From positions 1-47,973 of the forward strand of contig JABJKL010000123.1 of assembly GCA_018660405.1 (NCBI GenBank): a stretch of 47,973 nt of DNA, in the 5' to 3' direction. Below the pieces are notes generated by a model. The model made no database searches, was not told the DNA's origin, and saw only the letters and a list, made by a program, of their open reading frames with translations. Shown piece by piece: positions 41,835 through 47,973 of the stretch (the first letter of the stretch is position 1; each line of letters opens with the position of its first letter). The DNA is from Pseudomonadota bacterium. GTDB lineage: Bacteria; Pseudomonadota; Gammaproteobacteria; Arenicellales; Arenicellaceae. Position numbers and translations under genes: made by a program.

Positions 41835-43061
41835 TCAATCTCGTTTTAAATAGAAAATCCCAGAGCGATCTTCTTCATAGCAAGCACCATCCCAATCTTC
41901 GCAACAAAAATAGTGCGTAACCAACGACTTTCTAGTCAAGGCCGGATTGTTAATAGGCGTCCCTCCGTGTAGCAAGTGTGCATGCCATATAAGCACATCG
42001 CCTTTTTTAGCGCTGAATAATACGGGTTCCAAACCACGTTCTTTTAACTGATGTTCAACGTACTCTTCACATTGCTGCTTTTCATCCAACTTGAGATTGT
42101 AACGCCCGTGGCTAAATCTATAGGGCGGTATTTTATGGCTACCCGGGTAGTATCGCACCGGTCCCGCATCGAGCTGAACGTCTTCCATAGCGATCCACGA
42201 CGCGACCATCCGGTTTCGAGTTAGCGGCGGCATAAAAAACGTATCAAAATGATCACTCTGCTGCGAACCGTACTCGAAACTGAGTGAATTACATATCATC
42301 GGAGTACCACCCATCATGGGTGATAATACATCTCGCAAACGACTGCCTAACTGATACTCACGCAATCTGTCTGATTCCAAATAGAGATCGTTAAGCTTGT
42401 GTGGGGTCTTGCGTATTGCAAGATCAGCATCCGCAAACGAAATTCGCCGCTCATCTTTTGTACCAATATCCCGATCTATCGTGACCTTGTCTGAATAGTT
42501 GGCTCGATCTGCCCACGACGATTCAATAAGCCCCTTCAATTCGTCTGCTTCAGCCGCCGAGTAGAACCCCTCCAGCACCAAAAAGCCGCTATCGTCCCAT
42601 AACTGCAGCTGAGCCTCATCGATGGCATGATTCGGCCTGGGCACATGGTTAGTACGAAAATAACTATTCTCGTTAACCATATTCTGTGCCAAACGGGCGT
42701 CCAACGGTATTTGCTCGTCCCCATTTGGCCAAACGATTCGCAACCTTGCGCTATTTACCCAATTTGGATTCTTAGAGACCAGGTCTTCTTGAATGTCAAA
42801 AAACGTATTAAATCCGGTACAAAATTCGTTTGGCAAATCGGCTGCCACATCCGGTCTGTTCTCTAGCACCACCGGTAACGAAAAAGTATCCGTCTCTAGC
42901 GTTAAGCACAACTTCGATAAATCAAATGCGCGATCAAACGCTAGCCAACCACGAATTTCCAATTCAGGCCTGTGAATCGGTTCGTCCGACTCAAGCCCGT
43001 ATATATGCTTAAGTAAAAGGGTGCTCGGTGGAACCGTTACTTTTTTAAGTAATCCGAACAT
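41835..43061 (-). CDS. Phytanoyl-CoA dioxygenase (PhyH) family protein with N-terminal extension
   Basis: 408 aa. The dioxygenase domain (about 150-400) has the iron-binding facial triad: HxD in SDHFDTFFMP and the distal His in WHAHLLHGGTP, followed by an Arg (LTRKSLVTHY) suited to bind 2-oxoglutarate. The first 140 residues form a separate beta-rich domain with no named family. PhyH-type enzymes hydroxylate varied small molecules, so the substrate is unknown. ATG 43061 is chosen; GTG 43070 is possible. The HiPIP gene lies upstream on the same strand after 148 bases. Confidence 0.87.
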   Translation of the reverse strand: MFGLLKKVTVPPSTLLLKHIYGLESDEPIHRPELEIRGWLAFDRAFDLSKLCLTLETDTFSLPVVLENRPDVAADLPNEFCTGFNTFFDIQEDLVSKNPNWVNSARLRIVWPNGDEQIPLDARLAQNMVNENSYFRTNHVPRPNHAIDEAQLQLWDDSGFLVLEGFYSAAEADELKGLIESSWADRANYSDKVTIDRDIGTKDERRISFADADLAIRKTPHKLNDLYLESDRLREYQLGSRLRDVLSPMMGGTPMICNSLSFEYGSQQSDHFDTFFMPPLTRNRMVASWIAMEDVQLDAGPVRYYPGSHKIPPYRFSHGRYNLKLDEKQQCEEYVEHQLKERGLEPVLFSAKKGDVLIWHAHLLHGGTPINNPALTRKSLVTHYFCCEDWDGACYEEDRSGIFYLKRD

Positions 43062-43209
43062 GTCTGCCACTTCATAGGCTAACGCGCGCCGCCCTGCGGT
43101 AATACGATTAGATATCGACTACTGGCTTCCACGATAACCTGATTGTCGAAGCCATAGAATTAGCACGTCCGTACTCTAAATAACGCCGACCAAAACTAAA
43201 TCGTAATAC

Positions 43210-43512
43210 CTATGGCCGCTTGGCGTATGAAATGCACCATCCGTCGGCAGTCACGTTTTTACCTGGAAACAAGGCACAAGGGCCAGCAGCTTCTTCAACC
43301 TTGCTTAGGTCGGTATAAAGAACGCAATCCTTACAATAAGCACCATCAACGGCCGATACTTCGATGTACTGAAGTGCTTGCGCGGTTGGATCATCTATCG
43401 AAACCATAGGCGCTTCTTGAGCAAAGGCAACCCCGTCTTTCATCAATGTAGATATAGGGACAGCCAGTGCACCGGCACCAACTACGGACAAAAACTTTCT
43501 ACGATCAGTCAT
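43210..43512 (-). CDS. hip: High-potential iron-sulfur protein (HiPIP)
   Basis: 100 aa. The N-terminus has a Tat signal (DRRKFLSVVGAGALAVP), needed for export of a folded iron-sulfur protein. The mature part has the four Cys ligands of a HiPIP cluster: YCKDCVLY (two), GPCALFPG and GWCISYAK. HiPIPs carry single electrons in the periplasm, often to the photosynthetic or respiratory chain. The protein is of the small type. The next stretch downstream on the minus strand is the PhyH-like gene. Confidence 0.93.
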   Translation of the reverse strand: MTDRRKFLSVVGAGALAVPISTLMKDGVAFAQEAPMVSIDDPTAQALQYIEVSAVDGAYCKDCVLYTDLSKVEEAAGPCALFPGKNVTADGWCISYAKRP

Positions 43513-43632
43513 TACGCTCTCACTAATTATTAAAGGTTGATACCAACGGGCGCGAATATATCACCCAACAGATTTTGTGCAATAGTTTATGACGATTAAG
43601 CAATTGTTTTTATTAATGAAATTGAATCTCAT

Positions 43633-43959
43633 TTGAGATTTATTTGCATTCCAGCGCGCGAGCTGTATAAATCACTCACTTGGGATCGAGGCAAGGAACT
43701 TGCCGACCACAAACGATTTACGCTAGCCACCGACGTTGATGTTTACTTCTGTGATCCACACAGCCCTTGGCAACGTGGATCGAATGAGAACACTAATGGT
43801 TTGCTTAGACAGTACTTCCCGAAGGGAACAGATCTTTCGATACACTCACCGGCGAAGCTCAACGCAGTGGCCAGACGGCTAAACGAGCGACCGAGAAAAA
43901 CGTTAGACTATCGAACACCGGCAGAACGATTTAACCAATGTGTTGCATCGACCGGTTGA
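43633..43959 (+). pseudogene. IS30 family transposase, C-terminal fragment
   Basis: Homology starts near 43657 (ELYKSLTWDRGKELADHKRF) and continues through PHSPWQRGSNENTNGLLRQYFPKGTDL and ERPRKTLDYRTPAERF to a normal end. This is the second half of the IS30 catalytic domain, with the conserved final Glu in NENTNGLLRQY. Most of the N-terminal half, including the DNA-binding region and earlier catalytic Asp, is missing, so the fragment is inactive. The upstream sequence to 43513 shows no matching remains. It abuts the IS1111-type element on the right. Confidence 0.88.
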
Positions 43960-44063
43960 GATCGCAACCCAAAGCAATGGTATGGACTCCTCCTCCCCTA
44001 ACCGGCATCTAAGTGCCACACTGGTAATCTAATACCACCAGTCAACGGAAAAGAGGAGCCACC

Positions 44064-45095
44064 ATGAAGCTTAATAGAGTTGGAATAGATTTGGCAAAGA
44101 ATATTTATCAGTTGCACGGCGTTGATCGTTCGGGCAAGACGCTATGGAAGCGCCGCTTGAAGCGTGATCAATGGCTCAGAGTGTTGCTCGATACCATAGA
44201 GCAAGGCTGTGAGATTGGCATGGAAGCCTGTGCGGGTGCGCATCACTGGGCTCGAGAGTTGCAATCTCGAGGTTACACCGTCAAGTTGATTGCACCGCAG
44301 TTTGTAAAGCCGTATGTGAAGAGTAATAAGAATGACGCCAAGGATGCCGAGGCAATCTGCGAAGCGATGAGCCGACCGAATATGCGCTTCGTGACCGTCA
44401 AGCGTGTCGAACAACAGGACATGCAGGCCACGCACCGCATTCGGGCCGAGCTCATTACGCAGCGCACGGCCAAGGCAAATCAGATCCGTGGGCTGGTAGC
44501 CGAGTATGGCTTGGTGGCAGCCAAGCATTTGAGCTCACTTCGTGCCGTGATTCCGTGCTGGTTGGAAGATGCCCAGAACGGCCTGACGGGAGACTTCCGC
44601 GCCTTACTGCACGGTGTATGGAACGATCTGCTGGGTTTGGATGAACGAGTGGGTGAGATGGATCAGCTCATCAAGCGACTGGCCGCAAACAATGAAGACT
44701 GCGTGCGATTGCAACAACTGCGTGGTGTGGGTCCGATGATATCCACCGCCATGGTCGCCACCATGGGTGATGCCAGGCAGTATCACAAAAGCCGACAGAT
44801 GGCTGCCGCCATTGGGATCACACCCAGGCAACATAGCTCCGGCGGCAAAGATCGTCTACTAGGTATTAGTAAGCGGGGTGATGTTTATCTGCGAACGTTA
44901 ATGATCCATGGGGCAAGATCGGTGGTGGCTAGAGCCGGGGGCAAAGATGACCGGCTCAGTCGGTGGATTACCGGCATTGCCACGCGGCGACATCCGAACG
45001 TGGCGGCGGTAGCATTGGCCAACAAAACCGCACGCATGGCGTGGGCCATTCTGCGGCATAAAACCAATTATGATCCTGACTTCGCGATGAACTGA
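44064..45095 (+). CDS. IS110 family (IS1111 group) transposase
   Basis: 343 aa. The N-terminal DEDD domain has RVGIDLAKNIYQLHGVD, EIGMEACAGAHHWAREL and NDAKDAEAICEAMSRP. The C-terminal Tnp20 domain has LQQLRGVGPMISTAMVATMG, FR-like segment AAAIGITPRQHSSGGKDRL and the catalytic Ser region YLRTLMIHGARSVVA. These enzymes use a DEDD plus Ser mechanism and an RNA guide. GAGGAG lies five bases before the ATG. The frame is intact, so the element may be active. Confidence 0.94.
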   Translation: MKLNRVGIDLAKNIYQLHGVDRSGKTLWKRRLKRDQWLRVLLDTIEQGCEIGMEACAGAHHWARELQSRGYTVKLIAPQFVKPYVKSNKNDAKDAEAICEAMSRPNMRFVTVKRVEQQDMQATHRIRAELITQRTAKANQIRGLVAEYGLVAAKHLSSLRAVIPCWLEDAQNGLTGDFRALLHGVWNDLLGLDERVGEMDQLIKRLAANNEDCVRLQQLRGVGPMISTAMVATMGDARQYHKSRQMAAAIGITPRQHSSGGKDRLLGISKRGDVYLRTLMIHGARSVVARAGGKDDRLSRWITGIATRRHPNVAAVALANKTARMAWAILRHKTNYDPDFAMN

Positions 45096-45340
45096 GACAG
45101 GAAACGAAAGAAACACTTCTAAAACGATTGCTTAAGCAAACTGAAAAATGGCAAACAGGTAAGACCGGCGTCAGCTAAACCCGGGAATGTCCACGTACCA
45201 TGAGTACGACAAAGCGATTGGGAACTGGCGCGCGAATAAACCATTATGGCCCGGCATCAACGGTTGCCAACTTTAAGAGGCCGGATATACGGTTGCAGTC
45301 GTGCCATGTCTGCCAAGTCAGCTTGCTTGCAAACCGGGGG
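45096..45340 (+). ncRNA. Candidate guide (bridge/seek) RNA region of the IS1111-group element
   Basis: In the IS1111 group the guide RNA is encoded after the transposase. This 245-base stretch has no gene. It holds a hairpin CGTAC / GTACG (45194-45208) and two partial matches to the element ends: ATATACGGT (45285-45293) is identical to the right junction (45348-45356), and CAAAGC (45210-45215) is identical to the left flank (43970-43975). The matches are short and do not form a full guide set. Confidence 0.4.
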
Positions 45341-45355
45341 GGAGTCCATATACGG

Positions 45356-45820
45356 TCATTCACTATAATTAACGACGTTCTCTTCCATCCATTGAACAAA
45401 ATTTGGATCGAAAGAATTCTTTCGATCTGCCCATATGTGGCGAGAAAGCGCTGAATCAGCGAAAGTTCTCCGCTGTACAGCGCGGACTTGATTCAACTCA
45501 GTCGAATTTTCACCCATTTCTCTAAACGTCCACTCAACGAGCAACAATACGGACATTACCGCTCCCAGAAGGCGGCGGTGTTCTGCGCTGCTTAATGCTT
45601 CATTATTATGGAATTGGTCCCTTAATTCGGCGAGATCCCCGTGCTCAGCAATAAATTGCCAGGCGTCAACAACGGTAGTGAGGCGATTAAAACGAGCCTC
45701 AGCCTCCATCAAGTCATTATTCTGTCTAAGCTCAAGTCCAAGAAAAGCAATGCCGGCAATGATCCCGACGACGCCAAGAACCTCTGCAGTTTCTTTCCAA
45801 ACCCACTTAGGAATTGCCAA
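45356..45820 (-). CDS. Small membrane-anchored protein of unknown function
   Basis: 154 aa. One N-terminal membrane helix with EVLGVVGIIAGIAFLGLELRQN, followed by a helical cytoplasmic domain. The pattern (helix ending LELRQNN, then residues around WQFIAEHGDLAELRDQF and a C-terminal FxxWMEENV) is seen in a common but uncharacterised family of marine bacteria. It ends Glu-TGA-CCG directly at the right boundary of the IS1111-group element. The same ending is seen in the gene at 47445. It may have lost its original terminator to the insertion. Confidence 0.7.
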   Translation of the reverse strand: MAIPKWVWKETAEVLGVVGIIAGIAFLGLELRQNNDLMEAEARFNRLTTVVDAWQFIAEHGDLAELRDQFHNNEALSSAEHRRLLGAVMSVLLLVEWTFREMGENSTELNQVRAVQRRTFADSALSRHIWADRKNSFDPNFVQWMEENVVNYSE

Positions 45821-45920
45821 TGTTTGTCTCCTCCAAATATTGAGCTGTCGGTATATCCACTAATAGCAAATGTCTGCTAATTGCCCGTTATAGTCCTTCC
45901 GACCCTCTCTCTGTAATACT

Positions 45921-46110
45921 TGATACAGCTGGCAGGTAGCTGCCAGTGAGAGCGGGACATGCACCCGTAGACTACGAATATAATTGCCCAAACACACGAT
46001 GTTTACCGCTTTAGCTTCGAGTCCACGGGTGCGCTTGAGTTCGATAACGAATACTCAGGGCTTGCCGTCACACCGGCTCACCTATATTGCCTTCGAAGAA
46101 CTCAGGCATG
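45921..46110 (+). ncRNA. Candidate bridge RNA of the IS110-group element
   Basis: Three stems are visible: a 5' hairpin CTGGCAG-GTAG-CTGCCAG (45929-45946), a target loop closed by GCACCCGT (45961-45968) and ACGGGTGC (46025-46032), and a donor loop closed by CTTGAGTT (46034-46041) and AACTCAGG (46099-46106). In the target loop, TAATTGCCC (45981-45989) equals the left flank (45878-45886), and ACCGCTTT (46005-46012) is complementary to the right flank GAAGCGGT (47438-47445), with one G-U pair. In the donor loop, ACTCAGGGC (46053-46061) equals the right end (47427-47435), and CTATA (46082-46086) is complementary to the left end TATAG (45889-45893). The order (left guide direct, right guide complementary) is that of known bridge RNAs. 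Confidence 0.85.
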
Positions 46111-46150
46111 CATGTCCCTGGTGTTTAACTTATCACTACGGAGGCATTTA

Positions 46151-47419
46151 ATGAAGACAACGAGCAATAAACCCTATACCGCCTTTATTGGCATTGACTG
46201 GGCAGATACCCAACACGATATCTGCATTCAGGCTGCTGGCGATGAAGGTCGAGAGTTTTCCCGCATCTCACACAAAGTCGATGCAATCGACGATTGGGCG
46301 CAGTCCCTGTATCAACGCTTTGGCGGACCCATTGCAGTCGCATTGGAACTATCCAAAGGCCCCATTGTTTATGCACTGCAAAAATACGACTTCTTCGTGA
46401 TCTTTCCAGTGAACCCGTCTACCCTGGCAAAATACCGGGAAGCGTTTACCCCCAGCCGTGCCAAAGATGATCCAACCGATGCAGAACTAGCGCTGGACCT
46501 GATCCAGCGCCATTCGAATCGTTTCAAACCCTTAAAACCACAAAGCGTTGAGATTCGCACCCTGGTGTCTTTGGTGGAACAGCGGCGGTGTCTGGTGAAC
46601 GACAGAGTCCGTATCACCAATCGACTGCGAAACACGCTCAAGCAATACTATCCGCAAGCGTTAGAGTGGTTTGACCGCATTGATACGCCATTGTTCTGTG
46701 ACTTCATCGAACGTTGGCCGACGTTAATTCAAATCAAACGAGCGCGCAAAACCACACTGAAAACATTTTTCCATCAGCACAACATGCGCTTTGCCCACGT
46801 CCTTGAAGCACGTCTACAAGCGATTAAGATCGCGACACCGCTGACCCTGGATGAGGCGGTTATCATCCCCCATAAACTGCTGGCGTTGGTACTTACTGAA
46901 CAACTGCGCGTGACCTTACAAGCCATCCGTCGCTATGACGATGCGATTGCTGAACTGGCTCCCCAGCATCCCGACTATGCTTTATTCAGTCCATTACCTG
47001 GGGCAGGCCCTTCACTGGCACCTCGTTTATTAGTGGCCTTTGGTGAGCAGCGTGAACGTTTTGCCAATGCTGCTGAACTTCAGAAGTACTCGGGCATCGC
47101 ACCAGTAACCGAGCGCAGTGGTAAAAAGCATTGGGTACATTGGCGGTGGCAATGCCCAACCTTTTTGCGTCAGACTTTTATTGAGTGGGCCGCTCAGACC
47201 ATCAACAAATCGTACTGGGCAGGTGTTTACTATCGGCAACAACGTGACAAAGGTTGCTCTCATCAGGCTGCGGTACGCGCACTGGCGTTTAAATGGATTC
47301 GCATCCTTTACCGTTGCTGGCAGACGCATACTCCGTACAACGAAGCGGTCTATCTTAAAGCTCTGGAGCGGCGTGGATCTCCTCTTTTGAATTCACCCGA
47401 ACTGACCAAAGTAGCTTGA
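46151..47419 (+). CDS. IS110 family (IS110 group) transposase
   Basis: 422 aa. The DEDD domain has AFIGIDWADTQHDICIQAAG, VALELSKGPIVYALQ and PSRAKDDPTDAELALDLIQRH. The C-terminal domain has FSPLPGAGPSLAPRLLVAFG, LQKYSGIAPVTERSGKK and FIEWAAQTINKSYWAGVYY. GGAGG lies six bases before ATG 46151; earlier in-frame starts have no ribosome site. The frame is intact. With the bridge RNA in its left end, this is the recombinase that would act with it. Only about 16 bases separate its stop from the right end. Confidence 0.94.
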   Translation: MKTTSNKPYTAFIGIDWADTQHDICIQAAGDEGREFSRISHKVDAIDDWAQSLYQRFGGPIAVALELSKGPIVYALQKYDFFVIFPVNPSTLAKYREAFTPSRAKDDPTDAELALDLIQRHSNRFKPLKPQSVEIRTLVSLVEQRRCLVNDRVRITNRLRNTLKQYYPQALEWFDRIDTPLFCDFIERWPTLIQIKRARKTTLKTFFHQHNMRFAHVLEARLQAIKIATPLTLDEAVIIPHKLLALVLTEQLRVTLQAIRRYDDAIAELAPQHPDYALFSPLPGAGPSLAPRLLVAFGEQRERFANAAELQKYSGIAPVTERSGKKHWVHWRWQCPTFLRQTFIEWAAQTINKSYWAGVYYRQQRDKGCSHQAAVRALAFKWIRILYRCWQTHTPYNEAVYLKALERRGSPLLNSPELTKVA

Positions 47420-47444
47420 CCGAATGACTCAGGGCGTGAAGCGG

Positions 47445-47973
47445 TCATTCAGCCAATTCGGATGGCGGCGCGAGCCGGTTGAGTTCCTCGAACCAATTCT
47501 CAACTACAAGCAATGGCGTCTCGGAAGACCGCGCTTCCTCGACATTGAAATCTTTCATCAACAGGAAACGCTGCCCGTCCGGAGCAACGTCGTAACTTGG
47601 TATACTTGTATCAACGCTTTCGGCAAATCTTCCTTCGAATAACTCGATTGGAGTGCCTGCCCTGATGCCAGTGCTGGTATCTATTTGGACCGCCAGAATG
47701 GCGTCGCCGTCGCGATAAAACAGTTCTCGCCCCTCCGGGCCCCAAAGCGGCTCGGTACCGCCTTCACTAGAGACCAGCCATTTACCCCCGTTAATATCAG
47801 GAAATGGTCGTACATATATCTCCATCCGGCCGGTTTCATTAGAAGCGTATGCCAGCCATTGCCCGTCGTGTGACAGGTCAGAGCCCCACTCAAAGGCATC
47901 AGTCGTAATCAAGGTTTGTTTCAACGGCGGCTCTTCATCAAGTGTGATAAGAAGTATGTCAAAGCCACCACGG
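47445..47973 (-). CDS. PD40 (WD40-like) beta-propeller protein, C-terminal part (cut by window edge)
   Basis: The frame stays open to the window edge, giving about 175 residues of the C-terminus. Repeats typical of PD40/TolB-like propellers are present: LSHDGQWLAYASNETGRMEIYVRPFP, WLVSSEGGTEPLWGPEGRELFYR and YDVAPDGQRFLLM. This ending is often part of large proteins with an N-terminal protein kinase or winged-helix domain, but that part lies outside the window. It ends Glu-TGA-CCG, 8 bases from the right end of the IS110-group element. Confidence 0.82.
   Translation of the reverse strand, partial: RGGFDILLITLDEEPPLKQTLITTDAFEWGSDLSHDGQWLAYASNETGRMEIYVRPFPDINGGKWLVSSEGGTEPLWGPEGRELFYRDGDAILAVQIDTSTGIRAGTPIELFEGRFAESVDTSIPSYDVAPDGQRFLLMKDFNVEEARSSETPLLVVENWFEELNRLAPPSELAE

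Larger units (their letters stand above)
43974..45353 (+). mobile_element. IS110 family element, IS1111 group
   Basis: The sub-terminal inverted repeats TATGGACTCC (43981-43990) and GGAGTCCATA (45341-45350) flank one transposase gene. I set the ends seven and three bases outside them, the usual offset for the IS1111 group; this is approximate. No target duplication is expected. The left side abuts an IS30 remnant and the right side lies at the stop codon of the gene at 45356-45820. The non-coding right end (45096-45340) is where this group encodes its guide RNA. Confidence 0.8.
45889..47437 (+). mobile_element. IS110 family element, IS110 group, complete
   Basis: Ends are defined by matching guide RNA to flanks: a GT dinucleotide is present at both junctions (45887-45888 and 47436-47437), with TATAG following at the left end and ACTCAGGGC preceding at the right end. 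The left end is long (about 260 bases before the transposase) and the right end is short (about 16 bases), as in the IS110 group. The removed-element site reads TAATTGCCC-GT-GAAGCGGT. One gene of 422 codons is inside. Confidence 0.85.

Noticed and set aside
45460..45490. Short palindrome GCTGTACAGC inside the gene at 45356-45820
   Set aside because: It lies within a good coding frame and is short enough to be chance.
43974..47437. Integron cassette array with attC sites, suggested by a small hypothetical gene between IS elements known to target attC
   Set aside because: No GTTRRRY core sites or attC-type folds were found in the gaps, and no integrase is in the window.
1..47973. CRISPR array or classical defence system
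   Set aside because: No regularly spaced direct repeats with unique spacers and no cas, restriction or toxin-antitoxin genes were recognised.

Overview
This window is chromosomal DNA of a gammaproteobacterium, probably marine and of moderate GC. The evidence is conserved gammaproteobacterial gene order: coaD-rsmD next to ftsY-ftsE-ftsX-rpoH, aroQ-prmA-dusB-fis-purH, and fxsA next to groES-groEL. A HiPIP electron carrier, a TtpC-type TonB system and HrcA/CIRCE control of heat-shock genes narrow this to a free-living lineage outside the enterics. I cannot name the genus from sequence alone.

Region 1 (1-7570, minus strand) is one long run of TonB energy-transduction genes. Set 1 is DUF3450, TtpC-like long ExbB, ExbB, ExbD, TonB and a TPR protein. 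Set 2 follows after 31 bp: DUF3450, TtpC-like protein, then an ExbD that runs off the left edge, with no short ExbB between TtpC and ExbD. About 1 kb without genes (7571-8610) separates it from two small PEGA-like lipoproteins.

Region 2 (9404-17720) holds a ferredoxin, coaD, rsmD and a pair of M16 proteases (minus), divergent from ftsY-ftsE-ftsX and rpoH (plus). A perfect CIRCE operator lies in front of rpoH. A second perfect CIRCE lies in front of groES (28032-28058), overlapping a promoter that fits both sigma-70 and sigma-32. HrcA would therefore repress both the heat-shock sigma factor and the chaperonin.

Region 3 (17750-30600) contains a VanZ-like protein, a PatB/MalY aminotransferase, purH, fis, dusB, a DUF3426 protein, prmA, aroQ, dsbD and cutA (minus), then fxsA, groES and groEL (plus), then a TusA-like gene preceded by a tiny overlapping leader frame.

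Region 4 (30600-43512) contains a BepA-like protease, a periplasmic ankyrin protein, a long-form GAPDH, a rhodanese lipoprotein, a Gld-like ABC transporter set (ATPase, permease, GldG-like, DUF4340), a DUF2461 protein, a lipoprotein, a PhyH-like dioxygenase and HiPIP. Several long imperfect palindromes lie in the intergenic gaps.

Region 5 (43633-47437) is an insertion-sequence cluster: an IS30 remnant, an IS1111-type IS110 element and a complete IS110-type element. The left end of the last contains a well-formed candidate bridge RNA. Its target guides match the two chromosomal flanks and its donor guides match the two element ends, so the insertion event can be read from the sequence. A PD40 beta-propeller gene runs off the right edge.
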